The notes under the pieces: generated by a model | What the model saw: only the letters and a program-made list of their open reading frames with translations | Database searches by the model: none | What the model was told of the DNA's origin: nothing | Origin: Pedosphaera sp. | Lineage (GTDB): Bacteria; Verrucomicrobiota; Verrucomicrobiia; Limisphaerales; JADLHS01 | Direction of reading: 5' to 3' | DNA length: 45,733 nucleotides | NCBI GenBank assembly: GCA_009695195.1 | Contig: SIBJ01000024.1 | Location: 1 to 45,733 of the forward strand | Position numbers and translations under genes: made by a program | Shown here: piece by piece, positions 16,122 through 25,341 of the stretch | Layout: every line of letters starts with the position of its first letter | Position numbering within the stretch: the first letter of the stretch is position 1

Positions 16122-16667
16122 ATGAACTGGCTCTTATTTGCGTTGATGACCGTCTTGTCGTGGGGTGTTTACGGTGTGCTCCTCCACAAAGGACGTGGCC
16201 AGATGCCGATGGGTACGGAAGCGCCGCACGCCGGGTTGAAAGCTTTTCTTTTCGTCTGCATCGCCTACGCCCTGATCGGCCTCGCCGCCGCGGCGCTGTT
16301 GAAACTGCGCGGCTCGAACTGGAGTTTCTCGGGCGGCGGCATCAAGTGGAGTCTCATCGCCGGCGTGGCCGGCGCGGTGGGCGCGTTCACGCTCGTGCTG
16401 GCGTTGGGCGCGGCGGCACAGATTTACAAAGGCGCGGCGGCGGCGGCCGTGATGCCCATTGTCTTTGGCGGCGCGCCGATCGTGAACACCATCGTGGCCA
16501 TGGGCCTGCATCCGCCCGAAGGCGGACTGAAGGCGTTGCCGCTGCCGTTCATTCTGGGTTGCGTGCTCGCGGCGGTGGGCGCGTTTCTCGTCGCCAAGTA
16601 CGCGCCGTCGAATGTTGGTGCGCCCGCGAGTCCGGTCTCGACGCAAACCGCGCCAATTCAGAAATGA
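16122..16667 (+). CDS. DMT-superfamily-like membrane protein
   Basis: A 181-residue integral membrane protein with about five predicted transmembrane helices: residues 1-20, 43-62, 77-100, 107-127 and 143-162. The start (MNWLLFALMTVLSWGVYGV) resembles EamA/DMT transporters (W..g). At half the usual length it would need to dimerise. The C-terminal tail is Ala/Pro/Thr-rich and cytosolic. The substrate is unknown. A two-armed array separates it from the following ligase gene. Confidence 0.7.
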   Translation: MNWLLFALMTVLSWGVYGVLLHKGRGQMPMGTEAPHAGLKAFLFVCIAYALIGLAAAALLKLRGSNWSFSGGGIKWSLIAGVAGAVGAFTLVLALGAAAQIYKGAAAAAVMPIVFGGAPIVNTIVAMGLHPPEGGLKALPLPFILGCVLAAVGAFLVAKYAPSNVGAPASPVSTQTAPIQK

Positions 16668-16680
16668 CATTGACCAGCTT

Positions 16681-16772
16681 TAACGCAGAGGCCGCGGAGA
16701 ACGCAGAGACTCGCGGAGAGAAAAACTTCTTTCTCCTCTGCGTTTCTCCGCGCCCTCCGCGTCTCCGCGTTG
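16681..16772. repeat. two-armed short-word array (ACGCAGAG)
   Basis: The left arm (16681-16720) is made of AACGCAGAGGCCGCGGAGAA-type words. The right arm (16733-16772) is the reverse complement (CTCTGCGTTTCTCCGCG). It ends 6 bases before the ligase ATG. The same word family appears at 25955-26075. Confidence 0.9.
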
Positions 16773-16778
16773 AAGTTC

Positions 16779-18074
16779 ATGAACCGTAATCCGCATCCCG
16801 ACCGCGCGGCCATCGCCGCCGGGCAGATCGAACAGCTTCGCTCGCTCGTCGCGGAACTTTTTCCGTCGAACAAATTTTACGCGCGGAAACTTCAGTCGGC
16901 GGGGATCACGTTCGACATCGCATCGCTGCCGGATTTTTCCGCGCGCTTTCCGTTCACGACCAAACAGGAACTCGTCGCCGACCAACTCGCGAACCCGCCT
17001 TTCGGCTCGAATCTCACGTATCCGCTCGACCGCTACACGCGTTTTCACCAGACCAGCGGCACCAGCGGCGCGCCGTTGCGCTGGCTGGACACGCCCGAGA
17101 GCTGGGACGGGATGATCGAATGTTGGACGGAAATTTTCCGCGCCGCGGGAGTCAACGCCGGCGACCGCGTGATGTTCGCATTTTCGTTCGGGCCGTTCCT
17201 TGGTTTCTGGCTCGCGTTTGAATCCGCTGCGCGACTCGGCTGCCTTTGCCTGCCCGGCGGCGGAATGAGCAGCGAGGCGCGGGCGCGAATGATCTTCGAC
17301 CACCGCGCCACGGTGCTCTGCTGCACGCCGACGTACGCGATCCGCCTCGGCGAAGTTGCCCGCGCGGCGGGCGCAAAATCGGAAATCAAAACCATCATCG
17401 TCGCCGGCGAGCCGGGCGGAAGCATTCCTGGCACGCGCAAACGCATCGAGGAATTGTGGCCCGGCGCGCGGGTATTTGATCATCACGGCATGACGGAAAC
17501 CGGCCCGGTGACCTACGAATGTCCGGCGCAACCCGGCGTGCTGCACGTCATCGAGTCGGCGTACTTCGCCGAGGTCATTGATCCCGCCAGCGAAAAACCG
17601 GCGTCGAGTGGCGAACTGGTTTTGACGACGCTGGGCCGCACTGGTTCGCCGTTGTTGCGCTATCGCACCGGGGACCTGGTGAAGTGCGGAGTGCGGAATG
17701 CGGAGTGCGGAACTCCACCTTGCGCGTGCGGTCGTAACGAGATGACGCTCGAAGGCGGAATTCTGGGCCGGGCGGACGACATGGTCATCGTGCGCGGCGT
17801 GAATGTTTATCCGTCCGCCGTCGAGGAAATCATCCGTGGGTTCGGCGAGATCGTGGAGTATCGCGTGCAGGTTGCGCAGAAGAATTCACTCGCGGAGTTG
17901 CGGCTGGAGATTGAGCCGGCGAAGGAAGTGCAAAATCTCGCGGACTTGCTCGCGCGGGTGGGCGGCGCGTTTGAAACCGCGTTCAGCTTGCGGGTGCCGG
18001 TGAGCGCGGTCGCGCCGGGAACGTTGCCGCGCTTCGAGTTGAAGGCGCAACGCTGGACCAAAACTTCACGGTGA
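16779..18074 (+). CDS. phenylacetate-CoA ligase-like adenylate-forming enzyme
   Basis: A 431-residue protein of the PaaK branch of the ANL superfamily. The phosphate-binding loop is FHQTSGTSGAPLRW. The second motif is HHGMTETGPVTYEC, followed by LLRYRTGDLVK and the C-terminal hinge region GRADDMVIVRGVNVYPSAVE, typical of aryl-CoA ligases. It activates an aryl or acyl carboxylate to the CoA thioester in the cytosol. The nearby thioesterase could act on the same pool, which is inference. A heptamer array is embedded next to a CACG cysteine motif. It overlaps the convergent amidase-like gene by 9 bases. Confidence 0.85.
   Translation: MNRNPHPDRAAIAAGQIEQLRSLVAELFPSNKFYARKLQSAGITFDIASLPDFSARFPFTTKQELVADQLANPPFGSNLTYPLDRYTRFHQTSGTSGAPLRWLDTPESWDGMIECWTEIFRAAGVNAGDRVMFAFSFGPFLGFWLAFESAARLGCLCLPGGGMSSEARARMIFDHRATVLCCTPTYAIRLGEVARAAGAKSEIKTIIVAGEPGGSIPGTRKRIEELWPGARVFDHHGMTETGPVTYECPAQPGVLHVIESAYFAEVIDPASEKPASSGELVLTTLGRTGSPLLRYRTGDLVKCGVRNAECGTPPCACGRNEMTLEGGILGRADDMVIVRGVNVYPSAVEEIIRGFGEIVEYRVQVAQKNSLAELRLEIEPAKEVQNLADLLARVGGAFETAFSLRVPVSAVAPGTLPRFELKAQRWTKTSR
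17684..17711 (+). repeat. intragenic heptamer array (GTGCGGA)x4
   Basis: Four contiguous heptamers (GTGCGGA, GTGCGGA, ATGCGGA, GTGCGGA) inside the ligase gene, coding for CGVRNAECG. They lie after the conserved LLRYRTGDLVK motif, in a loop of the adenylate-forming fold. Confidence 0.9.
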
Positions 18075-20696
18075 CAACTGCGCGCGGTAAAATTTCTGCG
18101 TCGCCGCCGTCACGGCCGCGCCGGAGAAAACCACCGTGCCGTTCGCGGCGGTGACGTTGGTGAACGCGCTCCAATTCGCGAAATCGCTCGAAGCCAGGAT
18201 CGCGTACGTCAACCCCGGCTCGCCGTTCAACGTGAGCGTCACGCTGCCGCCGGTGCGCGCGATGGCAAGGTCCGGGCGCTTGCTCATGAAGCGCAATACG
18301 TCCGCCATGTAATTGTTCCGCGCGCTCGCACTGGTGATCGTCTCGAACGGGAAACCGAAATACACCACGCGCCCGCCGCCCGCCGACCCGTCGTAATGCA
18401 CGCCCGCGGTGCCGCCGTTGCCACCTGAGTAACTCAACGCCGCTACCGCGCCCGCGCCAGTCGGTGTGAGCGCGTCCGGATTTTGCACCCAATAAATTCC
18501 CTTCGCGCCGTTGTCGAACGTGGCGTTGCCCGAGCCGGAAAAGATCGAGCCGGCGGCGGGCGTGACGGTGTAGCTCGCCGAGTTGTCGTTCGTGTCCGCG
18601 CCGAGGTCGGCGTGCAGCGCGCTGTTGAGAAACGCGCGGTCCGCCGCCGCGGGGCCGGAGGCGCGGTCCAGATCCCAGGCGATGTCCGCGCCGGAAACGA
18701 ACAGATGCCCGCCGCGATTCAGATAATTCGTCACCACGTTCCGCTCCAACGCGCGGAACGTGTTCGTCAAACTCTGCCCCGCCGACCAGACGACGATTTG
18801 ATAATTCGTCAACGCCACGGTGTTGTTCGTCACCGCGCGGCGCTCGCAGGAATCGAAGGGCAGCCCAAACGCGCTGATGGCCTGGCCGTGGGGGACCACG
18901 TAGTCGAACGCGTTATTGGCCAGCGGCCACACGCGTTCGATGGTTCCCGTGCTGCCGGGCGGAACGTAATTTTGCACGGCGGGGGTCTGGCGAAGATTGG
19001 TCGTGCGATCAAACCGGTCAAAGGCATTCACGAACAAGACGCGCGATTGCGCCGGATTGGAACTGCGGCGGCAGCCGGCGACTTCGGAGGGAAATGATTC
19101 CCCGCCGGCGTTCGCCGCGGCGACGCGGAAATAAAAATCCGCGTCCGCCGGCAGGTTGGTGAGCGTGAGCGTCGTGGCGGGCGCGCTGACGCCCACGGGA
19201 TTGCCGAAGCCCTGGCCGTTGGTCGAAAGGTAAACGACGTAATTCGTCGGTGCCCCGCTGCCGGCTTGCGCGACGGGCGCGGACCACGACACCGCGATGC
19301 CGTTGTTCGTCGCCACGGCGCGCACGTTGAACGGCGGCTCGGGCAGAAAGTTCAAGGGCAATCCGTCAAACTCGTTCATGTATTTCACCACGGCGTGATA
19401 GGCCGCGCGGCCCACCCAGTTGCGCGCCGTCGGCGCGCGCAGCAGTTTCACGTCGTTCGTATTGTCATGGAACGCGACCTCGATGAGCATGGCGTCGAAT
19501 TCGTTGCTGATCGCGCTGTTGCGGATTTCACCGTAACTGCCGGCGAGCGTAGTGCTCCCGGTGCGGTCCGCCCACGGCACTTCCAGCGACGTGATCAGGT
19601 TCGTGAGTTCGTCGTTCACCGTCTGCCCGGCGATTTGGGCCAGGCGCACCTGGTTCGGCGTGCGGTCGCCGCCGACGCTGTTGTAGAGCGCGACCGTGCC
19701 GCGCGCCGTGGCGGTGTTGGTGTCGCCGGTCGTCGCGTTCGAGTGGAACGTGATGAAGATGCGCTTGAACATATTGCCCGTGTCTTCGCGATTCATTTCG
19801 CGCGCCATGCGCGGCGGACTGCCGACGTTGTCGTTTTGATCGCTCAGCGACGGATCATCGTAAATCGTCGTCGGCTGGCCCTGGCCCAGCGAATTTTGCA
19901 CCCAGTAACGCTAACACTCCTCCGCGCGCGGGTAGCCGGACACGCCGCCCCCGCGATTGATCGAACCCATGCCGTTGCCGAAGCGAATCGCATCCGCCAT
20001 CACCACGCTGCCGAACGACGGCGACGGTTCGAGGTTGCTGACGACGACCGCGCCGTTCGCGGAGTTCGAGCCGGCGTTGAAATGATACGTGCCGAGAAAA
20101 ATCCAGCCGTTGCCGACCAGGTGATGCGGCACCCGCACGGTCGCCTCGCCGCCCGTGTGTCGGATGCGATAAAGCTGGCTGGTGCGGTTCGTGCCGTTGC
20201 CCGCCCACGTGTAAACCGGATAGTAACCGGCCGCCGGCAGGTTCGGGGTGTAAGTGGCCGTGGCGGTTTCACTGGCGGCGACGGACGCGAACCGATACGG
20301 CACGTCGCCGGGGCTGCCGTAGTAATTGGTGAAGGTGCTGTCCGACCACGCACCGCTGAAGCTCACGCCCGCGTCATCGTTGTCGAGCACGACTTCGTTC
20401 GTCTGATTGCCGATGGGGCGGAACGGGATGACGGTTGCGCCGGCATTGAAGCAATACAGCGCGAAGAAATTCATTTGGTCCACGTTGCCGTAGTCCTCGC
20501 ACATCTCGAGCAGCACGGGCCGTTGCAACCCCCAAGTGCTGCCGCTCCACGTCCAGCCGTGACCCGCGCTGGTGAAAACGATGCGCCCGCTCAACGCGCC
20601 GCCGGGCTGGCCGGGCGCGGGTGTGATGGGGCCGGCCAGCGCGGGCGCGAGCCACACGAAGGGGAGGGCGAGAACAAAACAACGGAACAATCTCAT
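18066..20696 (-). pseudogene. amidase-like secreted protein, amber-interrupted
   Basis: One continuous frame of 875 sense codons is interrupted by a single TAG at 19911-19913 (context TGT TAG CGT TAC). The upstream part (261 residues) has a signal peptide (ALPFVWLAPALA) and a golvesin/Xly-type carbohydrate-binding beta domain (TFTNYYGSPGDVPYRF ... GNGWIFLGTYHF). The downstream part resembles N-acetylmuramoyl-L-alanine amidase (MFKRIFITFHSNA, then DAMLIEVAFHDN), then an Fn3 domain, a flavodoxin-like glutamine-amidotransferase-type region and a C-terminus ending QKFYRAQLSP. The frame is intact on both sides, so this is a recent nonsense change (for example TCG to TAG), a readthrough stop, or a sequencing error. 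Confidence 0.8.
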
Positions 20697-20832
20697 GCGG
20701 CTTTCGATTTTGGTCGAGGCGCGTTGAACATAGCAGAATCTTCCGGCGCGACAAGCAGCGCCACGGACATTTTAACCCGACGCTGGCGCAATTTGACTTC
20801 CGCCGGCGCGGGTCAATTGCTACAACCCTCGC

Positions 20833-21648
20833 ATGGCTTCCAAATTGACCATCGGTTTTTTCGGCGCGGGCAAGATGGCCGGCGCGCTCGCCAAAGGTTT
20901 CATCCGCGCGGGCCTCGTCGCGCCGAAGTCCGTCATCGCCAGCGACCCCTTCGAGGCCGCGCGCAAATCCTTCGCGAAGGAGACCGGCGCGCGCGCGACC
21001 GCTTCCAATGTCGAAGTCACCCAGGCTTCGAGTGTGCTCATCGTCGCCGTGAAGCCCGACCAGGTGGCGGCGGTGCTCGCCGAAATCCGGCCGCACGTTC
21101 AGCGCGCCCAACTGCTCATCTCCATCGCCGCCGGCGTGCCGCTCGCAAAACTCGAAGCGCCATTCGGCGACGGTACGCGGGTCATCCGCGTCATGCCCAA
21201 CACACCCGCGTTGCTCGGCGCGTCCGCCACGGCCTACGCGCTCGGCAAGTTCGCGACGCGCGAAGATGGCGAGGTGGCGCAAAAACTTTTCTTCGCCGTC
21301 GGTGTGGCATTTCAGGTGAAAGAATCGTTGCTCGATGCGGTCACCGGTTTGAGCGGCAGCGGGCCGGCGTACGTTTTTCAATTCATCGAAGCGTTGAGCG
21401 ACGGTGGTGTGGCCGCCGGTCTCCCGCGCGATGTCGCGACCAAGCTCGCCGCGCAAACCGTCCTCGGCAGCGCGCGGATGGTGCTCGAAACCGGTCTGCA
21501 TCCCGGCGCGCTCAAAGACATGGTCACGAGTCCCGGCGGCACGACGATCGAGGGTTTGCACGAATTGGAAAAAGGCAAACTGCGCGGCACCGTCATCAGC
21601 GCCGTCCGCGCGGCGACCGAGAAATCAAGGAAGCTGGGGCTGGGCTGA
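20833..21648 (+). CDS. proC: pyrroline-5-carboxylate reductase
   Basis: A 271-residue enzyme catalysing the NAD(P)H-dependent last step of proline synthesis. The N-terminal Rossmann motif is GFFGAGKMAGAL. The C-terminal family signature is present (TGLSGSGPAYVFQFIEAL ... GLPRDVATKLA ... MVTSPGGTTIEGL). Length is normal, and the ATG at 20833 places the glycine motif at residue 8. It is transcribed divergently from the amidase-like gene. The stop codon at 21646-21648 touches the start of a short-word array that leads directly to the AI-2E transporter gene. Confidence 0.95.
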   Translation: MASKLTIGFFGAGKMAGALAKGFIRAGLVAPKSVIASDPFEAARKSFAKETGARATASNVEVTQASSVLIVAVKPDQVAAVLAEIRPHVQRAQLLISIAAGVPLAKLEAPFGDGTRVIRVMPNTPALLGASATAYALGKFATREDGEVAQKLFFAVGVAFQVKESLLDAVTGLSGSGPAYVFQFIEALSDGGVAAGLPRDVATKLAAQTVLGSARMVLETGLHPGALKDMVTSPGGTTIEGLHELEKGKLRGTVISAVRAATEKSRKLGLG

Positions 21649-21725
21649 CGTGTTGCGTGTTGCGTCATGGATTCATCTCCGCTTTCCGTGTAATACTTGA
21701 CCCAACACGCAACACGCAACACGCT
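21648..21725. repeat. two-armed heptamer array (GTGTTGC)
   Basis: The left arm (21648-21666) has two copies of GTGTTGC plus a partial. The right arm (21701-21725) has three copies of CAACACG. The 34-base spacer is AT-richer than its surroundings. It runs from the proC stop to 8 bases before the transporter ATG. Confidence 0.9.
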
Positions 21726-21733
21726 CCCAACCC

Positions 21734-22984
21734 ATGAATCTTCCGCCTCCCACCGAAAAGCAGGCGCGCATCATCTGGCTCGCGCTCACCGGACTGGCAC
21801 TTGCGCTCATCGTCGCGCTGGTGGCCGCCACGGTGTGGGGACTCGGCCGGGTGCTCAATGTGCTCTCGCCCGTGCTCTGGCCCATCGCCGTCGCCGGCGT
21901 GCTCGCGTATCTGCTCGATCCGGTCGTGGATTTTCTCCAGCGTCGGGGTGTGCCGCGCGCGCGCGGAATCGCGGTGGTGTTCGTACTCGCTTTGGTGATT
22001 GTGACCGGACTGATTGCCAGCGTCGTGCCGCGGCTCGTGACCGAAGCGCAGGACCTCGCCTCGAAAGCCGACACCTACACCAGCCAACTCCGCCACCGCG
22101 CAACGGGTCTGGCTCAAGAACCGCCGACCTGGCTGCCGAAAGCCGTCGTGCCGCTGCTGCGCACTTTGGGCGAGGCTGCCGCGCCCGGCACGAATGTGAC
22201 TTCCATCGTCTCAACCAACCTCGTCTCCGAAACCAGCGCCGTCCCCGCGACCGAAACCGTGACGGCCCCGGCGGCCACCGCACCCGCCGACCAGGCGTCC
22301 TTCAAATCCATCACGGATTCCGTCGCGCGCATTTTGCCGCGCTTTGGCCAATGGCTCTCGCGCGTCTTTGGTTTTGTCGGCGCTGTGTTCGGTGTGATCG
22401 CGGGGCTGGCGCTGATTCCGATCTATGCGTTCTATTTTCTGCTGGAAAAACACGGCATTGAATCGAAGTGGACGGATTACCTGCCGATTCACGAATCGAA
22501 GTTGAAGGAAGAAGTCGTTTTCGTGCTCAACTCGATCAACGATTACCTCATCGCGTTTTTCCGGGGCCAGGTGCTCGTGGCGATTTGCGACGGCATTCTT
22601 TACACCATCGGCTTCACGATCATCGGCCTGCCGTATTCCGTGCTCATCGGTGTGATGGCGACATTCCTCACGATCATCCCGTTCCTCGGCGCGATCACGA
22701 CCTGCGTGACCGCGCTGCTCATCGCGCTCGTGTCGTTCGGCGACTGGCAACATCCGGTCGGCGTGCTGGCGGTGTTCGCCGTGGTGCAGGCGCTGGAAGG
22801 TCTCGTCATCCAGCCCAAAATCATGGGCGACCGCGTGGGCCTGCATCCCGTGACCATCATCATCGCGCTGATGGTCGGCACGACGTTGCTGGGCGGAATT
22901 CTCGGTGGCATCCTCGCCATCCCGCTCACGGCGGCGCTGCGGGTGGTCATGTTTCGGTATGTGTGGAAGAAACGGGAGGTGTGA
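21734..22984 (+). CDS. AI-2E family transporter
   Basis: A 416-residue integral membrane protein of the AI-2E/PerM (UPF0118) family. Hydrophobic helices lie at about residues 12-60, 75-95 and 215-240, plus a C-terminal cluster. The family signature GLPYSVLIGVMATFLTIIPF ... GLVIQPKIMGDRVGLHPV is clear. A Thr/Ala-rich periplasmic insert occupies about residues 150-190. Members transport small molecules or ions, and the name does not establish autoinducer export. The TGA stop lies within the first GTGATGC unit of the array at 22981. The C-terminus ends at REV, while a diverged downstream copy of this 3' end encodes a longer REAAT. Confidence 0.85.
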   Translation: MNLPPPTEKQARIIWLALTGLALALIVALVAATVWGLGRVLNVLSPVLWPIAVAGVLAYLLDPVVDFLQRRGVPRARGIAVVFVLALVIVTGLIASVVPRLVTEAQDLASKADTYTSQLRHRATGLAQEPPTWLPKAVVPLLRTLGEAAAPGTNVTSIVSTNLVSETSAVPATETVTAPAATAPADQASFKSITDSVARILPRFGQWLSRVFGFVGAVFGVIAGLALIPIYAFYFLLEKHGIESKWTDYLPIHESKLKEEVVFVLNSINDYLIAFFRGQVLVAICDGILYTIGFTIIGLPYSVLIGVMATFLTIIPFLGAITTCVTALLIALVSFGDWQHPVGVLAVFAVVQALEGLVIQPKIMGDRVGLHPVTIIIALMVGTTLLGGILGGILAIPLTAALRVVMFRYVWKKREV

Positions 22985-23014
22985 TGCGTGATGCGTGATG
23001 CGTGAAACGTGAAG
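22981..23014 (+). repeat. one-armed heptamer array (GTGATGC)
   Basis: Three exact copies of GTGATGC followed by GTGAAAC and GTGAAGG. The first unit supplies the stop codon of the AI-2E transporter. No reverse-complement arm was found nearby. Confidence 0.85.
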
Positions 23015-23054
23015 GCGCTTGCGCAAGTTTGGAAACCGGTCTTAATTATGAGCG

Positions 23055-23306
23055 ATGAAGCTGAGATTGGATCTGCTGGAGCACCTGACCGCCGAGGACA
23101 TCATGGAAAGTGCGCTGGCGAACAATTCCCGTTACAAGCCCGAGCCGCTTTTCTCAAAAACCGGAGTTGGTTACCTGCGCCCCGCGACACCCGAGGAGCG
23201 TGCGCAAGAGGAGGCGCGGAGCGAGGCTTTAATTGAGAGACTCAAGAAACGCGCCGCCGAGAGTGCCATAAGGAAAAGCAAGTCCTCGCGCACAGCGAAA
23301 CGTTAG
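23055..23306 (+). CDS. small protein of unknown function
   Basis: An 83-residue, charged, probably soluble protein. An N-terminal helix (LDLLEHLTAEDIMESALA) is followed by a conserved-looking PATPEERAQEEARSEALIERL helix and a basic C-terminus (RKSKSSRTAKR). No family is recognised, and a small DNA- or RNA-binding protein is possible. There is no strong RBS before the ATG at 23055. It lies inside a 348-bp segment bounded by a direct repeat of the AI-2E transporter 3' end (22915-22977 and 23326-23386), so it was probably acquired with that segment. Confidence 0.5.
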   Translation: MKLRLDLLEHLTAEDIMESALANNSRYKPEPLFSKTGVGYLRPATPEERAQEEARSEALIERLKKRAAESAIRKSKSSRTAKR

Positions 23307-23325
23307 ATTTTCTTCGGGCCAGCTT

Positions 23326-23386
23326 CGCCATCCCGCTCACGGCGGCGCTGCGTGGTGATGTTCCGGTATGTGTGGAAGAAACGGGA
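23326..23386 (+). pseudogene. duplicated 3' end of AI-2E transporter gene
   Basis: About 61 bases nearly identical to 22915-22977, the end of the transporter gene (shared stretches CGCCATCCCGCTCACGGCGG and GGTATGTGTGGAAGAAACGG). A base lost after GCGCTGCG shifts the frame. Restoring it gives AIPLTAALRVVMFRYVWKKREAAT then TGA at 23397-23399. This is probably the original gene end, now detached. Confidence 0.8.
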
Positions 23387-23501
23387 AGCGGCAACCTGAG
23401 GCGACACCAGATCAGTTCTTCTCTTTGCAAGGCGGGCGTAACGCTGGTAAAATGCAGGAGTCTGGCCGAACACTTGGCGCAAGCCGAATAAGCTGTAGGG
23501 A

Positions 23502-24977
23502 ATGAAGCACATTTCAACATCAGAGAGCGAAGCTCGATCGGAAAGGGATGTTGTCTTGCGGTGGCGGAGATTGCCGCTTCTCGCAATTCTGTTGGTTGTC
23601 ATTTCTACCTTCCCCACTCGGATGATGGGTGCGGAAATGGCGCTGCAAATCCTCCACGAGTTTTTCCCAACAAACGGCGCGCCAATATTTCCGTCCGGGC
23701 GGTTGGTGGAAGGCTCCGACGGATGGTTTTTTGGAGCGAGCTTCCGCGGGGGTGACTTCGATTCCGGCACGGTTTTCAAAGTCTCGCCGCATGGGGCTGT
23801 GATCACTCAATACTCCTTTGACGGATCGCCATACTCGGGTCCCAATGGCTGGTTGACGCATTCCGCAAACGGGGATTTTTACGGCGTTGCCAACGGATAC
23901 AACCCGGATCCGCCCGGAAATGTTTTCCGTTTTCGAACGAACGGAACGCCGACTGTGGAATTTCCTTGGGGTGAACCGCGCGAATCCACAATTCGCGGCC
24001 CGCTCACATACGATGGCGCGGGGAACCTGTACGCCGTCACCTCGCAAGGCGGGAGCAACTCTTACACTTTGGGTTTGGGGAGTGTAATAAGAATTACGAC
24101 CAATGGAGTATCCTCGATTTTGTTTTCGTTCAACGGCACGAATGGTTCAGCTCCCTTAAGTTCAGTGGTGCTCGGCAACGACGGCAACTTGTATGGGACA
24201 ACGGCGGCTGGTGGCGTGGGTTTCGCGGGTAGTCCCTTCACGGGTTTGGGCACGGTTTTCAAATCAACGACGAATGGACTGCTGACGACGCTGGTTAACT
24301 TCAACAGGACCAACGGCGCTGCTCCATATGCAGGTTTGATTCAAGGAGGTGACGGGAACTTCTACGGCACCACTGCTGGGGGCGGAGCGTTTGATCGCGG
24401 CACGGTATTCAAGATGACGCCGGATGGCACTTTGACAACGCTGGTTTCTTTCGATGGGATCAATGGCGCCGGGCCCGGCTCAGAAGTCACACAAGGGCCA
24501 GATGGCAAATTGTATGGTGTCACCGGCTATGGCCCCCAAAACACGAACTCGTCCTACGGGTCTTTTGGGACTGTTTACAGCATCACGACAAACGGTGTGC
24601 TCACCAGCGTCGCCAAATTCGATGGGACGAATGCTCAAAATCCATTGGCGGAGTTGTGTTTGGGAAACGACGGAAATCTCTACGGTTTGGCGGTAGATCA
24701 GAGCCTAAGATTATCGTTGAATGGAAACGCCGGCATTTTCTTTCGCTTGGCACAGGTCCCACAAATTACGTCTCTCTCCACTACGAACGGGACCGTGAAG
24801 TTGAACTGGACTGCGTTCACAAACGGGATTTACCGCGTGGAACGAAGATCGTTGCTGACTTCCGGGAACTGGACGTCTCTGGTCCCAAATGTCACCGCCA
24901 CCAGCAACATGGCGTCCTTCGTGGATTCCACACCCATCGCGACAGTAGGTTATTATCGCGTCGTCTTGTTACCTTGA
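23502..24977 (+). CDS. secreted GloVer-repeat protein
   Basis: A 491-residue exported protein. The hydrophobic signal (LPLLAILLVVISTF) ends near MMGA. About eight repeats follow with the pattern L..GnDGNLYGTT..GG....GTVFK.T.nG..TtL..Fn.tnG, which is the TIGR03803 (Gloeobacter/Verrucomicrobium) repeat, probably forming a beta-propeller. The C-terminus (TTNGTVKLNWTAF ... YYRVVLLP) is an Fn3-like module of the kind common in verrucomicrobial secreted proteins. Function is unknown; extracellular binding is inferred. The start is the first in-frame ATG before the signal. It is slightly less G+C-rich than its neighbours. Confidence 0.85.
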   Translation: MKHISTSESEARSERDVVLRWRRLPLLAILLVVISTFPTRMMGAEMALQILHEFFPTNGAPIFPSGRLVEGSDGWFFGASFRGGDFDSGTVFKVSPHGAVITQYSFDGSPYSGPNGWLTHSANGDFYGVANGYNPDPPGNVFRFRTNGTPTVEFPWGEPRESTIRGPLTYDGAGNLYAVTSQGGSNSYTLGLGSVIRITTNGVSSILFSFNGTNGSAPLSSVVLGNDGNLYGTTAAGGVGFAGSPFTGLGTVFKSTTNGLLTTLVNFNRTNGAAPYAGLIQGGDGNFYGTTAGGGAFDRGTVFKMTPDGTLTTLVSFDGINGAGPGSEVTQGPDGKLYGVTGYGPQNTNSSYGSFGTVYSITTNGVLTSVAKFDGTNAQNPLAELCLGNDGNLYGLAVDQSLRLSLNGNAGIFFRLAQVPQITSLSTTNGTVKLNWTAFTNGIYRVERRSLLTSGNWTSLVPNVTATSNMASFVDSTPIATVGYYRVVLLP

Positions 24978-25015
24978 TTGGCTTCTGACAAAGCGGTCTG
25001 ATCCATCGTCACCAA

Positions 25016-25095
25016 TTCCCTCACATCCACCGCTTCCATTTCCCGCATCGCGAATGGCTCTCATGCCGAGATCGGTGTCTTCGTAGGCGCGGCAG
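25016..25095 (-). pseudogene. duplicated 3' end of HAD phosphatase gene
   Basis: Eighty bases match 25369-25447, the last part of the HAD gene (shared CGCATCGCGAATGGCTCTCA and ATGCCGAGATC), with one inserted base that shifts the frame after AIRDAG. With the shift corrected it reads MEAVDVRELVTMDQTALSEA and on to a stop, so this copy carries a different, longer end. It is followed by a palindromic element. Confidence 0.8.
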
Positions 25096-25110
25096 AGAAT
25101 GGTTGAGACG

Positions 25111-25310
25111 CTCGCCCTCACCCCGGCCCTCTCCCTGAGGAGAGGGAGAATCATTGGCCGGTTTCTTGGAAACGCGATGTGGTTTAGCGTTCGTTCGTCT
25201 CGCCCTTCGGAAAAACAACCCACAGTGACGGCGGAGTTGATCATCGAATTTTGTGCGGCGCGCGATAGCTGTTCCCTCTCCTTGGGGGAGAGGGCCAGGG
25301 TGAGGGCGAG
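25111..25310. repeat. palindromic element (CTCGCCCTCACCC...)
   Basis: Arms of 39 bases (25111-25149 and 25272-25310) are imperfect reverse complements: CTCGCCCTCACCCCGGCCCT on the left against AGGGCCAGGGTGAGGGCGAG on the right. They enclose about 120 bases with no credible ORF. CCCTCACCC..GGCCCTCTCC repeats are widespread in bacterial genomes. It fills most of the 24978-25350 gap together with the duplicated HAD end and a one-armed array. Confidence 0.8.
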
Positions 25311-25341
25311 TCAAATCACACTCTTCTGCTCACTATAACTT

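Noticed and set aside
19911..19913. Pyrrolysine insertion at the amber codon
   Set aside because: No pyl genes or methyltransferase context are visible; a nonsense change is simpler.
21734..22984. Quorum-sensing autoinducer exporter
   Set aside because: The family name is historical, members have varied substrates, and no signalling genes are nearby.
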